A stretch of DNA of 64,000 nt from Allorhizobium pseudoryzae (GTDB taxonomy: Bacteria > Pseudomonadota > Alphaproteobacteria > Rhizobiales > Rhizobiaceae): NCBI RefSeq assembly GCF_011046245.1, contig NZ_CP049242.1, positions 18,948 to 82,947 of the forward strand, read 5' to 3'. The position numbers and the translations under genes were made by a program. How positions within the stretch are numbered: the stretch's first letter is position 1; each line of letters begins with the position of its first letter. The notes under the pieces were generated by a model that was given only the letters and a program-made list of their open reading frames with translations, ran no database searches and had not been told where the DNA came from. Below, in pieces: positions 18,492 to 28,454 of the stretch.

Positions 18492-19850
18492 TCAGCGGGC
18501 CGTGAGTTGCGTGATGTGAGACCGGCTCGAGAGATTGGCAAGGCCGTAAAACGGCTGAACTGCAAAGCCATGGCTGGCAGCTGGAATGACTCCCAGAGTC
18601 GCGGCCGCGCTTACGACGCAATGTCTGTAGGCCGCCGATTCCAATTCTGCCATCGTCATCCGATTGCGCGCCTCATAGACCTGACGTGCGTAGCCACCAA
18701 TGGTCACATCGACCAGGTATTCACCTGTATGGATACTTAGCTCGATGTCATGTCGACAACGGAGGCGCGTTCCTGCTTTCACAAAGCGCGGAACTGGAAG
18801 ATCATCTTGACCACTGTGTTTGCCGTGTAAGATGACACCTTTCTCGCTGCGGATAACGACGCCAGCGACGACGGTCTCTAGGTCGCGCAGTGCTTCGAAC
18901 TCCGCGTATATATGGACTGTATCACCCTGCTTGAAAATTCGCTGGGGTTTGCCCGACGCATCCGTCAGAGCGATCGATCGACATGCCACCGATCCGTCCG
19001 TCACCTGATCCTTAGACGAAAGATCTATGAACGAAATTCTGGGCCACTCCACTGCGCCCTCTTCCAGCGACAACGTTTCCTGGAATTTCTCATCAGTGGC
19101 TGGCGTTTCGCCCGTCTTCAGATTGCCAAGAGCATAATAGTGGCTAACGGCCTCCATCACGTCGCCTTGGTACAGGACTTCCCCGTGATGGAGCAGAAGT
19201 GCATGATCGCAATAATGGATCACATCCTCCATCGAATGCGTCACGAGAATGACCGTACAGCCATTCTTGCGGAGCCTTTCGAGACGCTCGTAGCACTTCA
19301 GACGGAAAAATATGTCGCCGACGGCAAGAGCCTCATCAACGATGAGAATGTCTGGCTCAACACATGCCTGTACCGCAAAAGCGAGACGCACATACATGCC
19401 ACTTGAATAGGTTTTGACCGGTTTATCAAAGAACTCGCCAATGTCAGCGAATGCCATGATCTCAGGCAGTTTCTGCTCAAATTCGCTATCGGTAAGTCCG
19501 AGAATGGCAGCGTTCAATCTGGCATTCTCTCTTCCCGTAAATTCGGGATTAAAACCTGCACCGAGTTCAAGAAGAGCGCCTACGCGGCCCTCAACATGCA
19601 TACGTCCTGAGGATGGTGATAAAATCCCGGCAATGATCTGTAACAGGGTCGATTTGCCACTGCCATTTTCACCGATGATCCCGAGGAATTCTCCCTTGCG
19701 AACGATCAAGTTGAGCGGTTTGACCGCTTCAAAAAATTCAGCCTTATGTTGCTGACGGAAAAGCAGGCTGATCAACCGTGCAGCCGGAGAAGAGTAGACG
19801 GCGAACCGCTTTGAAATTCCGTCGAGATGAATGGCGATATCAGAGGACAT
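18492..19850 (-). CDS. wzt: Polysaccharide ABC exporter ATPase with C-terminal glycan-binding domain (Wzt type)
   Basis: Nucleotide-binding subunit of an O-antigen-type ABC exporter, 452 residues. The first 250 residues are the ATPase: Walker A GENGSGKST at 60-68, signature TYSSGMYVRLAF near 157, Walker B ILIVDEALAVGD, and a switch His in ILVTHSMEDV. From about residue 270 there is an extra beta-rich domain (GDTVHIYAEFEAL, VVIRSEKGVILHG, GEYLVDVTIGGYA) typical of Wzt proteins that bind a modified non-reducing end before export. ATG 19850 gives an 11-base overlap with wzm. The extra domain predicts that an end-cap such as methyl or sulfate is needed for export in this system. Confidence 0.92.
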   Translation of the reverse strand: MSSDIAIHLDGISKRFAVYSSPAARLISLLFRQQHKAEFFEAVKPLNLIVRKGEFLGIIGENGSGKSTLLQIIAGILSPSSGRMHVEGRVGALLELGAGFNPEFTGRENARLNAAILGLTDSEFEQKLPEIMAFADIGEFFDKPVKTYSSGMYVRLAFAVQACVEPDILIVDEALAVGDIFFRLKCYERLERLRKNGCTVILVTHSMEDVIHYCDHALLLHHGEVLYQGDVMEAVSHYYALGNLKTGETPATDEKFQETLSLEEGAVEWPRISFIDLSSKDQVTDGSVACRSIALTDASGKPQRIFKQGDTVHIYAEFEALRDLETVVAGVVIRSEKGVILHGKHSGQDDLPVPRFVKAGTRLRCRHDIELSIHTGEYLVDVTIGGYARQVYEARNRMTMAELESAAYRHCVVSAAATLGVIPAASHGFAVQPFYGLANLSSRSHITQLTAR

Positions 19851-20655
19851 CTGCGAACTCCCGACGTAGCATACGGAAAAAGCCGTACCCAATCACGTAT
19901 ACGACGGCTGACAGTATGAGAAATATCTCTGCGCCGGGATGCCAGATAGCGCCCTCGAACAGAATCGCGCGAGACCATTCGACCGGAATCGTGAGAGGGT
20001 TAATGGCCAAGAGAAACTGGAACTGATCAGGAACCATGCTGCGCGGATAGACAACTGGTGCTGTGAACAGCAACAATGTGCTGAAAAGCGGCATAATCTG
20101 ATTGAGATCCCGCAAATAAACACCCAGTGCTGCCAGGATCCAACCCAAGCCGGTTGTAAACAATGCCAGTCCAAGAATTGGCACAAGCAGCATAATGGAT
20201 GTTGGATATAGAAAACCGGCGAAGACGATCATCGCGGCAGTGAGAATGATAAAAGACAAGAATGCTGTCATCAGCGAACTGGCAACGTTGACGACCGGCA
20301 GAATTTCAAGCGGGAAGATGACGCGCTTCACCAAGCTTTCTTGAGCTGTGATTGTTGCAGGCGCACGGACCAGAGTATCGGACAAGATCGTGTGCAGCAC
20401 CAGGCCCACGAAAAGAATGAGTCCGAAGGGAACGGGGGAGCCTGTGGCACCCTCAATACCCCATCGTGCTCTCAGAACGACTTGAAACACGAAAGAGTAA
20501 AGCGCAAGCAGCAGGAGCGGTTGCGCAAAAAGCCAAACCGGACCAAGCGCTGAGCTTCGATAGCGTTGTGAAATGTCCCGACGAGTCAGACTGAAGATGA
20601 GCTTTCTGTTCAGATAGGGAGATGTGAACGCTCTGACGATTAGGCCGAATCTCAT
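19840..20655 (-). CDS. wzm: Polysaccharide ABC exporter permease (Wzm type)
   Basis: Integral membrane subunit of the ABC-2 polysaccharide exporter, 271 residues with about six membrane segments. The N-terminal FSLTRRDISQRYRSSALGPVW is the characteristic amphipathic stretch of Wzm/TagG proteins. GLVLHTILSDTLVRAPATI and LFTAPVVYPRSMVPDQF are also family-typical. It pairs with the overlapping wzt and would move a lipid-linked glycan across the inner membrane. The start overlaps the stop of the upstream glycosyltransferase by four bases. Confidence 0.92.
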   Translation of the reverse strand: MRFGLIVRAFTSPYLNRKLIFSLTRRDISQRYRSSALGPVWLFAQPLLLLALYSFVFQVVLRARWGIEGATGSPVPFGLILFVGLVLHTILSDTLVRAPATITAQESLVKRVIFPLEILPVVNVASSLMTAFLSFIILTAAMIVFAGFLYPTSIMLLVPILGLALFTTGLGWILAALGVYLRDLNQIMPLFSTLLLFTAPVVYPRSMVPDQFQFLLAINPLTIPVEWSRAILFEGAIWHPGAEIFLILSAVVYVIGYGFFRMLRREFADVL

Positions 20656-21803
20656 TTTCCACCTGCTGAAGCACGAAGGTTTTCCGCAACCTTCAGAAAA
20701 TCTTCGGCGAACGCACGCTGTTTGATCGTGTAATCGAGCTCGACACGTTCCGGATCCTTATGGGCATATTGCGCCAATATTGCAGCCAGAGAGAGCGCAT
20801 CCTTAGGATCGAAGAAAGCAACGTTCTTATTGATCTGCTCCCGGTTCACCGCCAAATCGGAGGCAATCACAAACTGGGAGGTGGCTTTTGCATCCTCGAT
20901 AACCGTCGACCAACCCTCGAAAAGAGAGGGCTGCACAATGGAAACAGCCTGCCCAAAAAGAGTGACCTGCTCATCCCTCGGCAAAAAACCAAGGAAATGC
21001 GTCCTGTCATCGATACCGAGGGCTTTGGCGCGGTCTTTTAGGTCCTGCGCGTGGGTGGGGGCACGATGATCATGTTCCTTACCAGAAAAAACCACGTCAA
21101 CTTTAACGCCCTCATCCTTGAGCTTGGCCAAAGCTTCCAAGACAATCACATGATTTTTGTGCACCCAAAATTGATTGGGACAGTAAAAAAAACGTGTCGG
21201 AAGTTTGTATTTCTTCCGGATTTCAGCAATGGAAATCGTGGGCGCTGGTGGATTGAACACCGCGAAATGCACGACATGTGTCTTTACGTCCGCTTCCGGA
21301 TAGAAGGTTTCGAAGTCCTTCCGAGCCGCCTCTGACGAAAAAACAATATTTCCGAAATTCTGGAAAAAATATCTTACCTGATTATCTCTCTGCTCCAATT
21401 CCTTGGCGTCAAAGAGATGCGGTAAGTGTTTCTCCTGTAAGTCCGGAATCCAGCATACCGTCTCTGCTGCTTGGCGATCGATTGGAAAGGGATAGATGAT
21501 GTCAAACTTCATCTTCCGCTTCAGTATCCGCGGCACGATTTTCTGAAGCAGACGCAATTTTCTGAAAATACCACCGTCGATATCAGCCAGGCGTGCCGGC
21601 TGCACCCAGGTACAGCGGCTGTAGCCAGAACCTTGCGCGATAAAATCAAACGATTTGCGATCATGCGAAAGCACAAATACGTCAGGTTGCATCGCCTGCG
21701 GAAGAAGTCTGAACGAACTTACGAGATTTTGCGCGTAGTAGGCTCCGCCGATCCAGTTCTCATCGTAATTAAAGGGTAATCCTAATCTGATGCGTTGAGC
21801 CAC
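20652..21803 (-). CDS. GT4-family (group 1) glycosyltransferase
   Basis: Retaining glycosyltransferase with the GT-B fold, 383 residues. The N-terminal half starts LGLPFNYDENWIGGAYYAQNL. The C-terminal half has FFYCPNQFWVHKNHVIVLEAL, HFLGFLPRDEQVTLFGQA and the donor-site region VQPSLFEGWSTVIEDAKA, which keeps the E-x7-type acidic spacing of the family in a modified form. The start is GTG at 21803, overlapping the epimerase gene by 22 bases; no ATG is near. Substrates unknown. Confidence 0.87.
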   Translation of the reverse strand: MAQRIRLGLPFNYDENWIGGAYYAQNLVSSFRLLPQAMQPDVFVLSHDRKSFDFIAQGSGYSRCTWVQPARLADIDGGIFRKLRLLQKIVPRILKRKMKFDIIYPFPIDRQAAETVCWIPDLQEKHLPHLFDAKELEQRDNQVRYFFQNFGNIVFSSEAARKDFETFYPEADVKTHVVHFAVFNPPAPTISIAEIRKKYKLPTRFFYCPNQFWVHKNHVIVLEALAKLKDEGVKVDVVFSGKEHDHRAPTHAQDLKDRAKALGIDDRTHFLGFLPRDEQVTLFGQAVSIVQPSLFEGWSTVIEDAKATSQFVIASDLAVNREQINKNVAFFDPKDALSLAAILAQYAHKDPERVELDYTIKQRAFAEDFLKVAENLRASAGGK

Positions 21804-22678
21804 TCGGCAGTCCTCTCAAGCCCCGTCTTCACGTCGAAAGCAGGGGAAAATCCAAGTTTTTTCAAATAGGAGATATCGGCAACCCAGCGGTCAGGATCTC
21901 CTCGGCGGGCCTGACCTGTAAAGTGTGCCGTGTATTGCTCTCCAAGATGGCCAAAAAGAGTTTCAACCGCCTCACGGATTGTGGTCATCGTGCCGCTTGC
22001 AGCGTTGATTGCTCTTCCGTCAAAATCTGCCTTCTCGATTATCAGTTGTATGGCACGAGCAAGATCATCTACGTAGATGAAATCACGTGCTTCCTGACCA
22101 GAACCGAAGAATTGCGGCGTCTTCGATTTCAATGCCTTCTGATAGCTGTCCCAAAATAGCTGCTTACGCAGGCCCGGGCCGTAACACGAGAAGATCCGAA
22201 GCGAAATGCACTGCAGATTGAACAGCGTGGCATATTCACGACAAATCTGCTCCGCGTAGAACTTATGCCATCCATAGGGGGAAACAGGAGCGGCCGGTGC
22301 ATCTTCGCTTACAGGCAGTGTGGTTGGATTCCCGTAGACCGCGGCGCTAGACAAATGAATGAAGCGCGCAGAAGGGAGGCTGATACGGATAGCCTCGAGA
22401 ATTTCGTTGACCCGCAACGTGTTCAACCGAAAATCACGTGACGGATTTTCAAATGAGAGTGGCACACTCGCCGCACCTGAGCAGTTCACAACCACTTCCG
22501 GTTTTGTAACATCTAGCAGTTGAGCGAAATCAGGCGCATCAGCGTCAATACGGTGATAGTCTTCCCCTTCTATGCCATATACGATGTCTGCGCGCTGGAT
22601 CTTATGCGTTGCTCGCAAGACGCGTGCGACGGCGGAACCGATGAAACCTTCGGAGCCTATAATCAGAATACGGTTCAT
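21782..22678 (-). CDS. NAD-dependent sugar-nucleotide epimerase/dehydratase (extended SDR)
   Basis: Extended short-chain dehydrogenase/reductase of 298 residues that probably changes a nucleotide-linked sugar. GSEGFIGSAVARVL is the dinucleotide-binding glycine motif (GxxGxxG). HLSSAAVYGNP and YGWHKFYAEQI give the catalytic Ser and the Tyr-x3-Lys, and RDFIYVDDLARAI is the usual SDR substrate-side segment. It overlaps the large fusion gene by four bases (ATGA). It may be a UDP-glucose/galactose 4-epimerase-like or 4-reductase enzyme; sequence alone does not decide. Confidence 0.85.
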   Translation of the reverse strand: MNRILIIGSEGFIGSAVARVLRATHKIQRADIVYGIEGEDYHRIDADAPDFAQLLDVTKPEVVVNCSGAASVPLSFENPSRDFRLNTLRVNEILEAIRISLPSARFIHLSSAAVYGNPTTLPVSEDAPAAPVSPYGWHKFYAEQICREYATLFNLQCISLRIFSCYGPGLRKQLFWDSYQKALKSKTPQFFGSGQEARDFIYVDDLARAIQLIIEKADFDGRAINAASGTMTTIREAVETLFGHLGEQYTAHFTGQARRGDPDRWVADISYLKKLGFSPAFDVKTGLERTAEWLNASD

Positions 22679-25128
22679 GGAGCTTCCGCCTCGCCAGTGA
22701 TTGGCAATTCTGGGTTTTTCAGAACAAAGGAATACGGTCTTCCCGCCACGTTTTCGCCAACAATAGCAATTTGCTCAGCCGTTGAAGGCCAGTAGTTCAT
22801 CGGTGACTCCGTGAAGGAGATGACCCTTTCAACCTCAAAACCGGCTTCTTCGGCAAACCGGACGTAGTCCTCCTTCTTGTAGGCGTTTTCACCCTTGTAG
22901 AAGGATTGCATCGGATGCTCGCGAAGAAATCGCTCTTTGTCCTCATCGTCGTAGATAACATGATCTCGGATTAGAATGGCCTTGCCACCCGGTCGCAACA
23001 GCGCGCGTATCTGTGACAGATCCCTGACAGGATCTGCGAAATGATGAGCAACCTGGCGGCAGATCGCCACGTCATATCCAGGCGGAAGATTTACCTCACT
23101 AAGGTAACCCGTGTGCATGGCAAGCTGCAGACTGCAGGATTTACTGACTTCTTCGATGAGGTCTTCCATACCTTTGCGGCCGGTCAATGGACCTGTTTCC
23201 GGTTCAACGGCATCAACATGAAAACCTTGAAGCGAGAAGGCAACAGAGGTGACCCCTATGCCGCTTCCGACATCGAGCATTCTTCCAGACTTACGTTCAA
23301 CCGTATCGACGATCTCTTTCGTCGCCTTAAACTCTTCGGAGTGATAATAAATTTCGAACGATTGGCCTGGCTTTCCGTTGAGAAATGCAAACTTCAGCAT
23401 CTCCTTGTGGTTTGGATCGCCTTGCATGGCGTCTATCGTCTCTTCCCACGTCCATCTCTCGCGGGGGACATAGCCGATAAACTGCGCCGGATTGCCTCCC
23501 ACAATAGTGAACGGGGCGACATTTTTTGTCACCACTGATCCTGCAGCGACCACGGCCCCTTTGCCGATGGTAACTCCTTTAAGAATGGACGAACCAAAGC
23601 CAATCCAAGCTTGATCTTCTATGACAATGGGTTTCGATGAAACGTTGCCCCAATCTTTATAAGCGCCTATCTGGCCGGTCTCGAGCCCGAGCTTCCAGGC
23701 ATAGGCATCCATCTTGCGGATGTCCGGATTGAGAGAATGTGCATTGGAATCAATAACCGTCACATTCCATGAAAGCATGACGTTTGAGCCGATGGTGATG
23801 CCTGCATCCTGACTGCAGATCAACAGACTGCCGCCACCGATAGAACTATTGTCTCCGATCGTAATTTTTCCCAAGCCACGCTCAAACACGTAACTTCCCG
23901 ATACGATACAATTATCTCCGACAATGACGTAAGGGCGATGCTCTGGCTTTACGCGCACATCGATGTAAATCTGATCAACAATGCAACCATGGCCCTTGCT
24001 GAGGTAACGCATGCCGCCATAGTCAGCACCCGAATGGCTTTCATGGGCCACCGTTCGCGCGCGCGTTATTGCCCTTCTGACTAAAGCTTTGGTGCGGTGG
24101 GCTGCGCTTGCCCGCAGCCGCTGATACAGATAGCGAGGACCGCGGTTCTTAAATGCCGATATTCCGCGCGTCATCCGACTTTCGGCATCCGCTAACTTAC
24201 CGGTATCATTAAATTCTATTGCCTCGATGAATTTAGCGTAGCCGACGTGCCCAGCGCTACGCGCGAGAGCAAGCTCTTGAGGGTTTGTATCCTTATGAAG
24301 ACGCTGGATGAATTCGACCTGAAAGGCCTCCCCCACATGAGCTCGATAAAATTCAAGAGGAGAGACATAGCCCGCCAAAATGGGGTCAAAACGCCCGCCT
24401 TCATTGGCTTTGCTCAAGAGATTCAGGCACTGCCGACGAATTGGGATAAAGTCAAAAGCCTTTTTATCACTCACATTTACGGTGGAGCCTGCACGCTGAA
24501 AATAAGCGTAAGAGGCCGTCGGATCGACGTATACCGCAGTTGCCGCCAGCATCAGGCGGATTGCAAAAGGATGATCTTCGTAAAATAATCCCGTCGCAAA
24601 CCGGATATGCTCAGCATTGAGAAGTGTCCGGCGGCAAACCAGGCGCCAAGGCGGAGTGCTCCAGCAAGACAGGCTTGCAAACACATTCGCGCTCATTTTG
24701 GCATCGACGACTCTGCCCGAGATTTCCGGAATCGGCGCTGGCCCAGGATGCGAGCGCCCATCCTCCCAAACAGATATAAAATTGCTGACAAGAACGTCGG
24801 GATGATGCTTCTTCAACAAAGCGGCAATGCGAACAAGGGCTTCATCCGTCATCCAGTCATCACTGTCGATAAACCAGACGTAATCGCCTTGTGCATGATC
24901 AATGCCACGGTTGCGTGCCGCACCCTGACCACTGTTTTGTTGACGCATAATGCGGACTCTAGAGTCCGCGATGGCATAACGTTCGGCAATATCGAAGCTT
25001 GCGTCCGTGGAGCCATCATCGACCAACACAATCTCGAAATCTCGAAATGCTTGATTGAGCAGGCTATCGAGACAGCGCGCCAAATAGCGTTCTGTGTTGT
25101 AGACAGGGATCACAAAGGAAACGAGCAT
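22675..25128 (-). CDS. GT2 glycosyltransferase, hexapeptide acyltransferase and methyltransferase fusion
   Basis: An 817-residue chain with three enzymes. Residues 1 to about 260 are a GT2 domain (VSFVIPVYNTERYLARCLD, VLVDDGSTDAS, WFIDSDDWM). Residues about 370-560 are a left-handed beta-helix of hexapeptide repeats typical of sugar O-acetyltransferases (ITIGDNSSIGGGSLLI, PIVIEDQAWIGFGSSILKG, VTIGKGAVVAAGSVV, IVGGNPAQFIG). Residues about 620-790 are a class I methyltransferase (MLDVGSGIGVTSVAFSLQG, VAICRQVAHHF, LLRPGGKAILI). One chain could add a sugar, acetylate it and methylate it. ATG 25128 lies 9 bases after the upstream gene. Domain calls are firm, substrates unknown. Confidence 0.87.
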   Translation of the reverse strand: MLVSFVIPVYNTERYLARCLDSLLNQAFRDFEIVLVDDGSTDASFDIAERYAIADSRVRIMRQQNSGQGAARNRGIDHAQGDYVWFIDSDDWMTDEALVRIAALLKKHHPDVLVSNFISVWEDGRSHPGPAPIPEISGRVVDAKMSANVFASLSCWSTPPWRLVCRRTLLNAEHIRFATGLFYEDHPFAIRLMLAATAVYVDPTASYAYFQRAGSTVNVSDKKAFDFIPIRRQCLNLLSKANEGGRFDPILAGYVSPLEFYRAHVGEAFQVEFIQRLHKDTNPQELALARSAGHVGYAKFIEAIEFNDTGKLADAESRMTRGISAFKNRGPRYLYQRLRASAAHRTKALVRRAITRARTVAHESHSGADYGGMRYLSKGHGCIVDQIYIDVRVKPEHRPYVIVGDNCIVSGSYVFERGLGKITIGDNSSIGGGSLLICSQDAGITIGSNVMLSWNVTVIDSNAHSLNPDIRKMDAYAWKLGLETGQIGAYKDWGNVSSKPIVIEDQAWIGFGSSILKGVTIGKGAVVAAGSVVTKNVAPFTIVGGNPAQFIGYVPRERWTWEETIDAMQGDPNHKEMLKFAFLNGKPGQSFEIYYHSEEFKATKEIVDTVERKSGRMLDVGSGIGVTSVAFSLQGFHVDAVEPETGPLTGRKGMEDLIEEVSKSCSLQLAMHTGYLSEVNLPPGYDVAICRQVAHHFADPVRDLSQIRALLRPGGKAILIRDHVIYDDEDKERFLREHPMQSFYKGENAYKKEDYVRFAEEAGFEVERVISFTESPMNYWPSTAEQIAIVGENVAGRPYSFVLKNPELPITGEAEAP

Positions 25129-25137
25129 TCAGAAAAC

Positions 25138-26034
25138 CTATGCAGAATGAATGTTGGATCGAAGCAGCCTCAGAAGCCGGGCGGCGATCCGTCTCCTCAG
25201 ACTGGGCCGTACCGCTGAGGCAACAGAAGGCTGGATACCTCCAAATGCATGCGCTACCGCTTCTTGCAGGAGACGGTCATGAGGATAACGCCTGGCAATT
25301 TCCAGTGCCGGCTCAACGGCACCCCAACGTCTGACCGCTTCAATGAAAACTTTCGCTTCGACCGCCGTTATTGACGAGAAATTGGCCGCTATGACCCCAT
25401 AGGTCTCTGCCATAATTTCTGCAGCGCTAACCGACGATACTCCTCCGAGCGAAAAACGAACGACAGGATCAGGAATGCCTGACGCGGTACAACCAAGTCT
25501 TATCGCACGATGTACCCATGCCGCATCAGCGCAGATTTTCAGAGAATTGTCATATTCTCCCACCCGTCGCACGCAATCCTGTGTAACGAACATTGCATTG
25601 TGACAAAAAGGAATTCCTGACAAAAGCGCACCTGGACCAAAGGCCTCGTCCTTGCGCACCTCCACATCTCCAGACGGAGATACCATATTGGCTGCACCAA
25701 AAACGATATCTGTTTCCGTTCTTTTATGGAGGCTGTTGAGTTTTGAAAGGGCACCGGCCTCAAGCTCATCATCGGATCCTAAAATACCGATCAGACGCCC
25801 TGTCGCAAGCTTCAATCCCTTATTGATTGCGTCATAAATGCCCTTGTCGGGCTCGGAGAGAATAACAGGTCTGGCCTCGTGCGCAGCAGCGATTTCCACT
25901 GTCCTATCCCGGGAGGCCCCATCAATGACGATCACCTCAACCGAAGCTCCCTGATGAAGACAGGAAGACAGGGCAGCACCGAGGCTTTTCTCAGAATTGT
26001 AGGTCGGGATGATAACGGAAAAATCGGAAGTCAT
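25138..26034 (-). CDS. GT2-family glycosyltransferase
   Basis: Family 2 glycosyltransferase of 298 residues. FSVIIPTYNSEKSLGAALS, VIVIDGASRDRTVEI, EPDKGIYDAINKGLKLATG and GILGSDDELEAGAL match the WcaA/WfgS-like group, in which the usual DGGSTDGT is replaced by DGASRDRT. ATG 26034 is preferred to GTG 26037. The C-terminus is basic (SLRRRIAARLLRLLRS), which may give membrane contact. It lies 70 bases after fcl and 9 bases before the large fusion gene. Confidence 0.86.
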   Translation of the reverse strand: MTSDFSVIIPTYNSEKSLGAALSSCLHQGASVEVIVIDGASRDRTVEIAAAHEARPVILSEPDKGIYDAINKGLKLATGRLIGILGSDDELEAGALSKLNSLHKRTETDIVFGAANMVSPSGDVEVRKDEAFGPGALLSGIPFCHNAMFVTQDCVRRVGEYDNSLKICADAAWVHRAIRLGCTASGIPDPVVRFSLGGVSSVSAAEIMAETYGVIAANFSSITAVEAKVFIEAVRRWGAVEPALEIARRYPHDRLLQEAVAHAFGGIQPSVASAVRPSLRRRIAARLLRLLRSNIHSA

Positions 26035-26104
26035 CACATTATCACCGTCGTATCACAAAATACCCCGACTACAGCCCGGGTTATTATTGCAGATTTCGTT
26101 TGAA

Positions 26105-27067
26105 CTACGACTTCGTCGCTTGGCCGCGCTCATGATACTCGCCGCTCAAAAATGCCTCATAGGCGCTTTTGATGCCGTCTTCTAGCGAGATTTTGGGTTC
26201 CCAACCCATGGCACGCAACTTGTCCGCGCTCATCAGTTTTCGCGGAGTGCCATCAGGTTTGCTTAAATCGTGAACGATTTCGCCTTCGAAGCCGACAACG
26301 CGGCAGATCAGCTTCACGAGATCCAAGATCGTGATATCTTCACCCGAGCCGACATTCACGTGTTCATGCTCCGAATAGTTCTTCAGCAGAAAAACCAGTG
26401 CGTCGGCACAGTCATCGACGTGCAAGAACTCGCGGTATGGTTTGCCAGTTCCCCATATGACGATCTCGTTGTTACCCTGAAGTTTGGCCTCATGAGCCTT
26501 GCGGATCAAGGCTGGCATGACATGACTGGTGTTGAGATCAAAGTTGTCACCAGGTCCATAAAGGTTCGTCGGCATGGCTGAAATATAGTCATCGCCGTAC
26601 TGCTTGCGGTACGCCTGCGCAAGCTTGATGCCGGCTATCTTGGCAATGGCATACCATTCGTTGGTAGGTTCAAGTTCGCCTGTGAGAAGCGAACTTTCAC
26701 GAATAGGCTGATCAGCAAATTTCGGATAAATGCAGGAGGATCCAAGGAAAAGAAACTTCTCAACCCCAACCTGATGAGCCGCTTCGATGATGTTAGCCTC
26801 GATCATCAAGTTGTCATAAAGGAACTCAGCGGGATAGGTATCGTTTGCCAGTATGCCGCCGACTTTTGCAGCGGCCATCACGATAGCATCCGGCTTAGAC
26901 TGACGTACGAAGTGCTCAACTTCCGCCTGACGCTTGAGATTCACTTGATCGCGACCGGCGGTGATAACATCGCAGTTTTCGGCCGCAAGTCGTCGAACGA
27001 CAGCAGATCCGACCATACCTCGATGACCGGCAACCCACACTCGCTTTCCGGCTAATTCATACGTCAT
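26105..27067 (-). CDS. fcl: GDP-L-fucose synthase
   Basis: Bifunctional 3,5-epimerase/4-reductase that converts GDP-4-keto-6-deoxy-mannose to GDP-L-fucose using NADPH. It is an SDR of 320 residues with [16 protein letters not shown] as cofactor site, [16 protein letters not shown], and [18 protein letters not shown] holding the catalytic Tyr and Lys. [12 protein letters not shown] and [18 protein letters not shown] are diagnostic for Fcl. ATG 27067 stands two bases after the gmd stop. The pair gmd-fcl makes GDP-fucose from GDP-mannose. Confidence 0.95.
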   Translation of the reverse strand: MTYELAGKRVWVAGHRGMVGSAVVRRLAAENCDVITAGRDQVNLKRQAEVEHFVRQSKPDAIVMAAAKVGGILANDTYPAEFLYDNLMIEANIIEAAHQVGVEKFLFLGSSCIYPKFADQPIRESSLLTGELEPTNEWYAIAKIAGIKLAQAYRKQYGDDYISAMPTNLYGPGDNFDLNTSHVMPALIRKAHEAKLQGNNEIVIWGTGKPYREFLHVDDCADALVFLLKNYSEHEHVNVGSGEDITILDLVKLICRVVGFEGEIVHDLSKPDGTPRKLMSADKLRAMGWEPKISLEDGIKSAYEAFLSGEYHERGQATKS

Positions 27068-27069
27068 TG

Positions 27070-28209
27070 TCAATTTTCCAAGCTGACCGGAAGGCTAAGG
27101 CCATGCTCTTTCAAAAGCTTGAAACGGCGAGCGGATTTGTGATCCTCCGCAACCATCTCAGAACACATTTCCTGAGCTGTAATTTCCGGCACCCAGCCAA
27201 GCTTTGACTTAGCCTTAGACGGATCACCCAAAAGCGTATCCACCTCAGCAGGGCGGAAGTAACGTGGATCAATGCGAACAATCGTGTCGCCAACCTTCAA
27301 AGCCGGCGCCATTTCACCTTCGATCGAGGCAACCTTTGCGACCTCATCGACGCCCGTACCGGAGAACTCCAGCGTTATCCCGAGTTCTTTTGCTGACCAC
27401 ATAATGAATTCACGAACCGTGTATTGAACACCGGTCGCTATAACGAAATCTTCGGGTTCTTCCTGCTGCAGCATCATCCACTGCATGCGCACATAGTCTT
27501 TCGCGTGTCCCCAATCGCGCAGTGAATCGATGTTGCCCATGAAAAGACAATCTTCAAGGCCAAGCGCGATATTGGCTAGACCTCTGGTGATCTTGCGGGT
27601 CACAAACGTTTCGCCTCGACGGGGTGACTCGTGATTGAACAAAATGCCGTTGCAGGCGTAGATGCCGTAAGCTTCGCGGTAATTAACAGTTATCCAGTAG
27701 GCATAAAGCTTCGCGACCGCATAAGGCGAACGCGGGTAAAATGGCGTCGTTTCCCTCTGCGGAATTTCCTGTACGAGCCCATAAAGTTCAGATGTTGACG
27801 CCTGATAGAAGCGCGTCTTCTTTTCTAACCCGAGAAAACGGATCGCTTCTAGTATGCGCAAGGTTCCAATTGCATCAACGTCTGCAGTATATTCAGGAGC
27901 CTCAAAGCTCACCGCCACATGAGACTGCGCACCCAGATTGTAAATTTCGTCTGGCTCAATATCCCGAATGAGGCGTGTCAAATTGGACGTGTCGGTTAGA
28001 TCGCCATAATGAAGCTTGAAACGAGCATGCTTAATATGGGGATCTTCATAGATATGATCGACACGCGCCGTATTAAACAGAGACGCACGGCGCTTGATCC
28101 CGTGAACTTCATAGCCCTTTTCCAAGAGGAGTTCTGCAAGGTAGGAGCCATCTTGGCCCGTTACGCCTGTAATCAAGGCAACTTTCGACTGCTTTCCGGA
28201 CGTACCCAT
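27070..28209 (-). CDS. gmd: GDP-mannose 4,6-dehydratase
   Basis: First committed enzyme of GDP-fucose and GDP-rhamnose synthesis, 379 residues. [20 protein letters not shown] is the NADP site. [27 protein letters not shown] (catalytic Thr/Ser region) and [12 protein letters not shown] (Tyr and Lys) follow, with [17 protein letters not shown] as a Gmd signature. ATG 28209 is chosen over a slightly upstream start. The 245 bases upstream to the next gene hold no ORF of note and may carry a promoter, although I see no confident sigma70 boxes. Confidence 0.96.
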   Translation of the reverse strand: MGTSGKQSKVALITGVTGQDGSYLAELLLEKGYEVHGIKRRASLFNTARVDHIYEDPHIKHARFKLHYGDLTDTSNLTRLIRDIEPDEIYNLGAQSHVAVSFEAPEYTADVDAIGTLRILEAIRFLGLEKKTRFYQASTSELYGLVQEIPQRETTPFYPRSPYAVAKLYAYWITVNYREAYGIYACNGILFNHESPRRGETFVTRKITRGLANIALGLEDCLFMGNIDSLRDWGHAKDYVRMQWMMLQQEEPEDFVIATGVQYTVREFIMWSAKELGITLEFSGTGVDEVAKVASIEGEMAPALKVGDTIVRIDPRYFRPAEVDTLLGDPSKAKSKLGWVPEITAQEMCSEMVAEDHKSARRFKLLKEHGLSLPVSLEN

Positions 28210-28454
28210 GCTGCACACTCGTCTTTCAAAGTTCGAACACCGGAGACTGTCGGTCTAAAGTCGGCCGGCACACACTGATATCTTAATTCGCGGTGAAATG
28301 AGGCTATTTGGCTGGTGGTTTTAATCCACATGTGTCTGATGTTGCAAGCGCAGCAATCGGAATTTCAGCCGCCTCCCGCCTTTAGGTAAGGAGAACCCTC
28401 TAAAAGATTGAGAGGTCTCAATTCTGATGAAACAAGAACGGCCCTTCCCGACGA

